41,567 nt of DNA, from NCBI GenBank assembly GCA_030682835.1, contig JAUXNG010000018.1:1-41567 (forward strand), written 5' to 3'. Made by a program: the position numbers and the translations under genes. Below are positions 32,488 to 41,567 of this stretch, piece by piece (position 1 is the stretch's first letter; every line of letters begins with the position of its first letter). The notes under the pieces were generated by a model that saw nothing but the letters and a program-made list of their open reading frames with translations, ran no database searches and was not told where the DNA came from. This DNA comes from Hydrogenophaga sp. Its GTDB lineage: Bacteria > Pseudomonadota > Gammaproteobacteria > Burkholderiales > Burkholderiaceae_C.

Positions 32488-34812
32488 TCAGGCGGCGACC
32501 TGCATCACCGCCGACTTGTAGACGCCGCAACCCACGTACAGGTCGTCGATCTTGCGTACGTAAGACATCTTGGCCTGGATGACGCCGGTGGCGGGGTTGA
32601 CAATGTCGTACTCCACCCAGCCGGGCTCGCTCTCGGCCTGCGTGACGATGGACTGCAGCAGGGCTGCGCCATCCACGCCCGCAATGTCCTGTACCCGGCT
32701 GCCCACTTTCTCGGGCTTGCCGCCAAAGGCACGGTAGACCCCCTGGATGTCGAGTGCGAACACGTACATGTCGCGGTCGTGAAAGCCATGGGCCGGGTCG
32801 GTGAGTTCGCGCACAAAGGCGTCCCGCCCGACGCGCTGGCGATGCTCCACCGCCTGCTGCACCAGCACCATCGCCTCTTCGGCCGTGCCCTGCTGCAGCA
32901 TGAAGGACGACACGGCGCTGGACAGGTGAGCGGCCCGCTGCTCGAGCTGGTTGGCCTGTGACACCGCACGCTCGACCATCTGCGCGTTGCGCTGGGTGAT
33001 CTCGTCGAGCTGCCCCACGGCCGACGAAATCTCGATCAGCCCGGTGCTCTGCTCGGCACTGGCGGCCGAGATGAGCGACATGTTGGCCGCCACGCCACGC
33101 ACGCCGTTGACGATCTCCGTGATGCTGCTGCCCACCGTTCGGATCTGGGCCACGCTGGTCTCCACCTGCGATGCGGAGGCCTCGATCAGCTGGCGGATTT
33201 CCTTGGACGAAGCGGCCGAGCGTTGTGCCAGCGTGCGCACTTCGTTGGCCACCACGGCGAAGCCACGGCCCTGCTCGCCGGCTCGGGCTGCTTCCACCGC
33301 TGCGTTCAGCGCGAGGATGTTGGTCTGGAAGGCAATGCCGTCGATGACTCCAATGATCTCGTTCATCTTCTGCGCGCTCTTCTGGATCACCTCCACCGAG
33401 TCCACCGCGCGGCCCATGGACGCCGCGCCGGACTCGGCCACGTCACGCACGCGTGCGGCCTGGGTGTCGGAGTCACCCGCGGTCTCGGCATTCTGGTGCA
33501 CCGTGGACGAGAGTTGCTGCACGCTGGCGGCGGTCTGCTCCAGGTTGGCGGCCTGCTGCTCGGTGCGGTCGGCCAGGTCGCGATTGCCCAGTGCCAGGCT
33601 CTTGCCGGCATGGGCCACCAGCGCCGAGTTGCTGCGCACCTCGGCCACCATGGCAGAGAGATTGCCGATCATGGTCTGCAGCAGTCGGGACATCTCGGCC
33701 AGCTCGTCACTGCCGCGGGCGCGCACGGTGGCGCGCAGGTTCCCACCAGCGGTCTGGGCCATCACAGCGATCACCTGGCGGAAGTCGCTGATGAAGCTGT
33801 AGTAGAAGGCGAGCATCAGGTACAACAGCAGCGCCAGGCCAATCGTGGTGCCGCCCAGCGCGGCGTAGCGCAGCAGGGCCAGTTGATCCGCCCGCTCGTC
33901 CAGCAGACTTTGCAGGCGATCCAGCACCTGCCCCTGGTAGCTGTTGACCGCGGCAAGCGCGTCGGTACCCGCACCAAAATACGCGTCGCTCTTCACGGTA
34001 CCAGGCTCGGTGAATGCGCGCTTTGCCAGCGTCACATACGAGTCGGTGGCAGCCAGCGCAGCACCCACGCTGACACCACCCTGCGCGTGGCGCTCGGCGA
34101 AACCTGTGGCGAAACGCAGGTCCTGGACATCATCTTTCAGGTTGGCGATCTGGACCAGCAGCCGGTTGACGACCTCAGGCGCCGGTTCGGGGTGCGCCAA
34201 CTGGGCAGCGCCTTCCCCACGGATGCGGGCCACCGCTTCCGACCAGCCAACCGTGCGCGTCACCACGACGTCCATCAGGAAGAAAGTGCCCGGCTCCGGG
34301 TCAAACAGCAGGCGCGATCGCTCACCCACGGTGTACACAAAATGGCGCAAGTCCGAGATCAGATCGGTATGGCGCTGGAACGCGTCGGGCGCCGCTGCGG
34401 CGCCTGGCTGACTCAGCGCGTCCAGCCGCGCCTGCAGGGCCGACCATTCCCGCTCCAGCGCGAAGTCGGGCCGTGTGGCCATGCCGGCCTGGGCCGCCGC
34501 CATGGCCCGGCGAAGATCGTTGCGCGCGGCCTCCAGCCCAGCTGGCGCGGTGGCACCGGCCGCCTGGGCCAGCGCCGTCTGCCCACGGTGCAACTGCACG
34601 GCCGAGACCACCGCAGTGATCTCTCGGATGCGGTCCACGCCGGCCGACTCGCTGTTCGCGAGCTCCATCTCGCCACCGATTCGCTGGACGAGCATCAGGC
34701 AGATCACGATCAGCGGAATCACCAGCACGGCCGCGAGCAGGCCCAGCTTGGTGGGCAGGCGCAAGCGCCGCATCAGCCACATTCCGGGATGAAACAGCTT
34801 GAATCCTGACAT
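32488..34812 (-). CDS. Methyl-accepting chemotaxis protein with C-terminal sensor-like domain
   Basis: A 774-residue chemoreceptor. I place the start at ATG 34812 rather than the upstream limit 34929, since [20 protein letters not shown] leads straight into TM1 (about 23-42). A large mostly helical periplasmic domain follows, then TM2 ([20 protein letters not shown]), HAMP, and the signalling domain with the hairpin tip around [29 protein letters not shown]. After the helical bundle comes about 120 residues of alpha/beta sequence ([23 protein letters not shown] to the end) that looks like a Cache/PAS-type domain, in the cytoplasm. Ligand unknown. Confidence 0.88.
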   Translation of the reverse strand: MSGFKLFHPGMWLMRRLRLPTKLGLLAAVLVIPLIVICLMLVQRIGGEMELANSESAGVDRIREITAVVSAVQLHRGQTALAQAAGATAPAGLEAARNDLRRAMAAAQAGMATRPDFALEREWSALQARLDALSQPGAAAAPDAFQRHTDLISDLRHFVYTVGERSRLLFDPEPGTFFLMDVVVTRTVGWSEAVARIRGEGAAQLAHPEPAPEVVNRLLVQIANLKDDVQDLRFATGFAERHAQGGVSVGAALAATDSYVTLAKRAFTEPGTVKSDAYFGAGTDALAAVNSYQGQVLDRLQSLLDERADQLALLRYAALGGTTIGLALLLYLMLAFYYSFISDFRQVIAVMAQTAGGNLRATVRARGSDELAEMSRLLQTMIGNLSAMVAEVRSNSALVAHAGKSLALGNRDLADRTEQQAANLEQTAASVQQLSSTVHQNAETAGDSDTQAARVRDVAESGAASMGRAVDSVEVIQKSAQKMNEIIGVIDGIAFQTNILALNAAVEAARAGEQGRGFAVVANEVRTLAQRSAASSKEIRQLIEASASQVETSVAQIRTVGSSITEIVNGVRGVAANMSLISAASAEQSTGLIEISSAVGQLDEITQRNAQMVERAVSQANQLEQRAAHLSSAVSSFMLQQGTAEEAMVLVQQAVEHRQRVGRDAFVRELTDPAHGFHDRDMYVFALDIQGVYRAFGGKPEKVGSRVQDIAGVDGAALLQSIVTQAESEPGWVEYDIVNPATGVIQAKMSYVRKIDDLYVGCGVYKSAVMQVAA

Positions 34813-34993
34813 GGGGGCACGTCTCCAGGGTCGCGTGAACGAAAAGGGGTTAAGCGTCACGGTTTCGATGCGAGCTCGCCAGAGTCGCGAACCGTTTTGG
34901 CTCGGAACGGGCTGCCACCTCCTGGACAATCCCGCTAGACCTCTGCTCTATCGGTGTTTCAGCGGCCGTCTTGAGCGCCACTGGGGTAAGCCC

Positions 34994-35335
34994 TCAGTGC
35001 AGGGCGACGGACCCGGAGCGGCGCGCCTCGAAATGCCGGAACAGCTGCACCGCGAGCACGCGCAGGGCCTCGTCATCGAGGCTGTGGGCGTGCACCAACT
35101 GCTGCAGGGCGTAGCGGCGGTCGCACAACATCATGGCGCGGCTGATGCTCATGCCGTGCGCCGCCATGCGCAGGCTGAAGGCCACCAGCAGATCCTGGGG
35201 CCAGGGCATGGCGAGTTCCCGTTCGCGCCAGCGCGGTGGCTCGGCCTGCTCCCAGCGGGCATCGCCCTGCGCGAGCAGGCTCGCTGCCTCCTGTGGCTGG
35301 CCGGAGGGATGTGAAGACATGGGCATGGATGACAT
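34994..35335 (-). CDS. Hypothetical protein, 113 residues
   Basis: An unrecognised protein. ATG 35335 has a good AGGAG upstream, so I choose it over the frame limit at 35458. The N-terminus is Ser/Met/Pro-rich, and the body is helical with WRERELAMPWPQDLLVAFSLR and MLCDRRYALQQLVHAHSLDDEALRVLAVQLFRHFEARR. No signal peptide, membrane span or catalytic motif. It is located upstream of, and on the same strand as, the chemoreceptor, with 181 bp between; no operon proof. Confidence 0.6.
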   Translation of the reverse strand: MSSMPMSSHPSGQPQEAASLLAQGDARWEQAEPPRWRERELAMPWPQDLLVAFSLRMAAHGMSISRAMMLCDRRYALQQLVHAHSLDDEALRVLAVQLFRHFEARRSGSVALH

Positions 35336-35490
35336 GGGGTGCTCTCCTGGCGGTGATCCGGCGGGGCCTTCAGCGACATGCTGGTGACAGAGGTCCGACC
35401 GTGCTTCGAGCTTAGGATCGTCATCGAGCCGCGGTGCCCCGAACAACGGGTCGTTCACCGCCCAGAAGACGCTTTACCGGTGCACCACCC

Positions 35491-35526
35491 AAAAAAATGA
35501 CCCCGCCGGATGTCCACCCGGCGGGG
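35491..35526 (-). terminator. Rho-independent terminator of the propionate cluster
   Basis: CCCCGCCGG (35501-35509) pairs with CCGGCGGGG (35518-35526) around an 8-nt loop; on the minus strand the stem is followed by TCA and seven Ts (35491-35497). It lies about 25 nt after the VOC gene and ends the minus-strand cluster. Confidence 0.88.
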
Positions 35527-35551
35527 CCTGTCTCCTCGGCTCCGTTGTGCG

Positions 35552-36120
35552 TCAGGCCGGCTGGGCGTCCAGGCGGGCAAATGCGCTGACCACCTCGGGT
35601 GGCGCCTGCACCAGTTCGATCAGCACGCCCTCGCCGGCGATGGGGAACTCGTCATTCGCCTTCGGGTGCAGGAAGGTGATGTCAAACCCGGCGGCGCCCT
35701 TGCGGATACCGCCCGGCGCGAAGCGCACCCCTTGTGCGGTGAGCCACTGCACAGCCACCGGCAGGTCGTCGATCCACAGCCCGATGTGGTTGAGCGGCGT
35801 GGTGTGCACCGCGGGTTTCTTATCGGGGTCCATGGGCTGCATCAGGTCCACCTCGACCTTGAACGGCCCGCTGCCGATGGCGCAGATGTCTTCGTCCACG
35901 TTCTCGCGCTCACTCTTGAACGTGCCCGTGACCTCCAGGCCGAGCATGTCGACCCAGAGCTTCTGCAGGCGCTGCTTGTCGGGGCCGCCGATGGCGATCT
36001 GCTGCACGCCGAGAACCTTGAAGGGACGTGGCGTACCGCGGGGATCCGGCGCCGGGCCGCCCCCAGCCGGATCAGCCCCCTCGGGGGGCAGCGACTCGCG
36101 CAGCGGTGGAGCGTGGGGGC

Positions 36121-36124
<4 letters not shown>
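35552..36124 (-). CDS. VOC-family protein, probable methylmalonyl-CoA epimerase
   Basis: A 190-residue protein starting at ATG 36124, overlapping the carboxylase alpha stop (ATGA). The body from about residue 34 ([13 protein letters not shown]) is a vicinal-oxygen-chelate fold with metal-ligand-like residues in [24 protein letters not shown] and VLIELVQAP. The first 33 residues ([21 protein letters not shown]) look like translated intergenic repeat rather than the protein's own N-terminus. Position after propionyl-CoA carboxylase and near methylmalonyl-CoA mutase makes epimerase the likely function; a glyoxalase-like enzyme is the alternative. Confidence 0.72.
36040..36120. repeat. Repeat-like GC-rich element within the VOC gene start
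   Basis: A very GC-rich segment containing CCCCCTCGGGGGG and other short palindromes encodes the Pro/Gly/Ala-rich N-terminus of the VOC protein. Segments of this kind recur between genes in Comamonadaceae genomes as I recall them; no second copy in this window confirms that. Confidence 0.4.
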
Positions 36125-38172
<2,048 letters not shown>

Positions 38173-38262
38173 AAGGGTCTCCTAAACGGGAGCAGATGTG
38201 TTGTTTGTGGAATCGGTGAGCGCTGAGCCCGCCAGGGGCAAGGTGCGCCTGCCTCCGCTCAT

Positions 38263-38430
38263 GTCCCCCGCCGCCCGGCGGGCGGCTCCTCCTTGACTTC
38301 GCTGCGACAGGCACACCGTGCCCATGGCTGCGTAGGAAGGGGCTTGCAAAGCAGACGCCGACAGACCACCCAGGATCGGACCGCGTGGGTGCTTTGCGGA
38401 GGTCAAGGAGGAGCGCGAAGCGCGGGGGAC
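38263..38430. repeat. Long inverted repeat between pccB and pccA
   Basis: Arms at 38263-38297 (starting GTCCCCCGC and ending GCTCCTCCTTGAC) and 38402-38430 (GTCAAGGAGGAGC ... GCGGGGGAC) are imperfect inverted copies around a 104-bp centre. Together with flanking GC-rich sequence they fill most of the 323-bp gap between the two carboxylase genes. The size and structure fit a small palindromic element (REP/MITE-like); there is no coding capacity. Confidence 0.7.
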
Positions 38431-38495
38431 ACGGAGCAAAGCGCCCGCGCGGTCCGGTCCAGCGCACGCACATGACACAGCAGGCACCATGACAC

Positions 38496-40028
<1,533 letters not shown>

Positions 40029-40038
40029 GTTCGTGTTC

Positions 40039-41130
40039 TCAAATGTCCGATCGCCCTGAGCCTGTCGAAGGGCTGGATGGAAGGATCGCCGGGGCTTCGA
40101 CAGGCTCAGCCCGAACGGGGAAAAAGGATTCGTGCAGGTTCAGCAGCTGGCGCGCCGCAGCGGACGCGGGCACGCGCCCGGCCAGCACGTCCTGCTCCAG
40201 CGCCGGCAGGCGCGCATGCACCTGCGGGTTACGTCGGAAGGCCTGCTTCAGGCCGGCGTCGATGCGCTCCCACATCCAGGCGCGGGCCTGCTGCTGGCGC
40301 CGCTCGGCCAGGCAGCCGTTCGCACCCTGCAGGCTCTGGTAGCGCGAGACCTCGGTCCAGAAGCGGTCCACGCCCTGGTTGTGCAAGGCGCTGAGCTGGA
40401 TCACCTGCGGGTGCCAGATGCTTTCGTTGTGGTGCGCGTGTTCAGAACGGCCCTGCAGACCCAGCAGGCGCAGGCTGGAGGTGATCTGGGCACGCGCACG
40501 CGTGGCGGCGTCGGGGTCGATGTCGGCCTTGTTGATGACCACCAGGTCGGCCAGCTCCATCACGCCCTTCTTGATCGCCTGCAGGTCGTCGCCGGCGTTG
40601 GGCAGCTGCAGCAGCACGAACATGTCGCTCATGTTCGCCACGGCCGTTTCCGACTGGCCCACGCCCACGGTCTCGACGATCACGATGTCGTAGCCGGCGG
40701 CCTCGCACACCAGCATGGCTTCGCGGGTTTTCTCGGCCACGCCGCCCAGCGTGCCACTGCTCGGGCTGGGCCTGATGTAGGCCTTCTCATGCACGCTCAG
40801 GTGCTCCATGCGGGTCTTGTCGCCCAGAATGGAGCCACCCGAAACGGTTGATGAAGGGTCAATGGTCAGCACCGCAACGCGGTGACCCAGGCCGATCAGG
40901 TAAAGGCCCAGCGCTTCGATGAAGGTGCTCTTGCCCACGCCGGGCACGCCGCTGATGCCGAGCCGAAAACTCTTGCCCGTGCGCGGCAGCAAAGCCGTCA
41001 GCAATTCATCGCCCTGGGCACGATGGTCGCCGCGGGTGGACTCGAGCAGCGTGATGGCCTTGGCCATGGCACGACGCTGCAACGCCGACTCAGCACCGAC
41101 GATACCCGCCTGGATCTGCTCAGGCGTCAC
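40039..41130 (-). CDS. meaB: MeaB GTPase, methylmalonyl-CoA mutase chaperone
   Basis: A 363-residue G3E/SIMIBI-class GTPase that protects methylmalonyl-CoA mutase and gates adenosylcobalamin delivery. GTG 41130 overlaps the mutase stop by 4 nt. Motifs: Walker [10 protein letters not shown] at 61-69, [19 protein letters not shown] and NKAD. The last 25 or so residues ([20 protein letters not shown]...) are encoded by an inverted repeat element and are unlikely to be original to the protein. The next gene, pccB, starts 10 nt after its stop. Confidence 0.93.
   Translation of the reverse strand: MTPEQIQAGIVGAESALQRRAMAKAITLLESTRGDHRAQGDELLTALLPRTGKSFRLGISGVPGVGKSTFIEALGLYLIGLGHRVAVLTIDPSSTVSGGSILGDKTRMEHLSVHEKAYIRPSPSSGTLGGVAEKTREAMLVCEAAGYDIVIVETVGVGQSETAVANMSDMFVLLQLPNAGDDLQAIKKGVMELADLVVINKADIDPDAATRARAQITSSLRLLGLQGRSEHAHHNESIWHPQVIQLSALHNQGVDRFWTEVSRYQSLQGANGCLAERRQQQARAWMWERIDAGLKQAFRRNPQVHARLPALEQDVLAGRVPASAAARQLLNLHESFFPVRAEPVEAPAILPSSPSTGSGRSDI
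40056..40109. repeat. Inverted repeat element inside the meaB 3' end
   Basis: CTGAGCCTGTCGAAG (40056-40070) and CTTCGACAGGCTCAG (40095-40109) are perfect 15-bp inverted copies with a 24-bp spacer. This CTTCGACAGGCTCAG palindrome type is a familiar dispersed repeat of many proteobacterial genomes, in my recollection. Only one copy pair is seen in the window. Confidence 0.8.
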
Positions 41131-41567
41131 GCCACCGCTTTCTTGATTTGTTCCAGCACGTCTTTCGCGCTGGCAGGAATGGGGGTACCGGGGCCGTAGA
41201 TGCCCTTGACGCCCGCCTCGTACAGCATCTCGTAGTCCTGGCGCGGGATCACGCCGCCCACGAACACGATTATGTCGTCGGCACCCTGCTTGCGCAGCTC
41301 GGCAATGATGGCTGGCACCAGCGTCTTGTGGCCGGCGGCGAGCGTCGAAACACCCACGGCGTGCACATCGTTCTCAATCGCCTGGCGGGCGCACTCTTCG
41401 GGCGTCTGGAACAGCGGGCCCATGTCCACGTCGAAGCCCAGGTCGGCAAAGGCCGTGGCCACCACCTTGGCGCCGCGGTCGTGGCCGTCCTGGCCGAGCG
41501 TGCTGATCATCACGCGCGGGCGGCGGCCTTGCGCTTCGGCAAATGTGTTGATTTCGGTCTTGAGGGC
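41127..41567 (-). CDS. scpA: Methylmalonyl-CoA mutase, C-terminal part (runs off window)
   Basis: The last 146 residues of the mutase large chain; the 5' part is beyond the right edge. The B12-binding motif DxHxxG is seen as [12 protein letters not shown], with the following [12 protein letters not shown] and [12 protein letters not shown] typical of the cobalamin domain. The enzyme rearranges (R)-methylmalonyl-CoA to succinyl-CoA. It is the upstream neighbour of meaB in the same minus-strand operon. Gene could also be named mcmA/mutB. Confidence 0.92.
   Translation of the reverse strand, partial: ALKTEINTFAEAQGRRPRVMISTLGQDGHDRGAKVVATAFADLGFDVDMGPLFQTPEECARQAIENDVHAVGVSTLAAGHKTLVPAIIAELRKQGADDIIVFVGGVIPRQDYEMLYEAGVKGIYGPGTPIPASAKDVLEQIKKAVA

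Overview
The window looks like a piece of a betaproteobacterial chromosome, most likely Comamonadaceae (Hydrogenophaga/Acidovorax-like). This is inferred from the high GC, the order ompR-envZ / ispF-ispD / mfd / serB, the polyhydroxybutyrate (PHB) mobilisation genes, and a methylmalonyl-CoA type propionate pathway. It divides into an accessory half (1 to about 14.3 kb) and an ordinary core half (about 14.4 kb to the end). The boundary is a tRNA-Val(GAC) gene at 14367-14443.

Accessory half. The left end carries an unrecognised 395-residue protein on the minus strand with a winged-helix-like N-terminus. A gene-poor stretch follows, holding six tandem 9-bp repeats. Next is a tightly overlapped four-gene operon (2322-8347): a winged-helix AbiEi/MarR-like regulator, an AbiEii-like nucleotidyltransferase, HamA (DUF1837, PD-(D/E)XK nuclease type) and HamB (SF2 helicase). 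The last two form a Hachiman anti-phage system. A perfect 10-bp inverted repeat sits in the predicted promoter just upstream. After a gap comes a good sigma70-type promoter whose spacer contains a perfect 10-bp palindrome. It drives five consecutive small genes (8768-10317), each overlapping the next by 4 nt. All five share a 15-residue motif with invariant W, R, A and M. They look like five diverged copies of one ancestral gene, and I recognise no known family; this is the most novel-looking item here. Five small orphan genes, an excisionase-like gene, a tyrosine integrase (overlapping xis by 112 nt) and a small Cys-rich protein complete the element, which abuts the 3' end of tRNA-Val. The left end of the element is not recognised and is probably outside the window.

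Core half. relA (RelA-type with a degenerate hydrolase domain), an alpha/beta hydrolase, 3-hydroxybutyrate dehydrogenase, two secreted proteins of unknown role, ompR-envZ, ispD-ispF, mfd, serB, a thioredoxin-like protein, a SUI1/YciH protein, an RhlE-type DEAD helicase, an intracellular PHB depolymerase with an unusual Ala/Pro/Lys-rich tail, a RnfB-like ferredoxin, a chemoreceptor with a C-terminal sensor-like domain, and a minus-strand cluster for propionyl-CoA to succinyl-CoA conversion (methylmalonyl-CoA mutase C-terminus, MeaB, carboxylase beta, carboxylase alpha, VOC epimerase-like protein).

How the genes work together: HamAB and the AbiE-like pair would give the element a defence cargo under one operator. 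xis-int would move it at tRNA-Val. In the core, PhaZ and BdhA together feed stored PHB back toward acetoacetate. The carboxylase, epimerase, mutase and MeaB genes carry propionyl-CoA to succinyl-CoA. Repeat elements have been incorporated into coding ends in this cluster (MeaB C-terminus, probably VOC N-terminus), and a large inverted repeat separates the two carboxylase genes.
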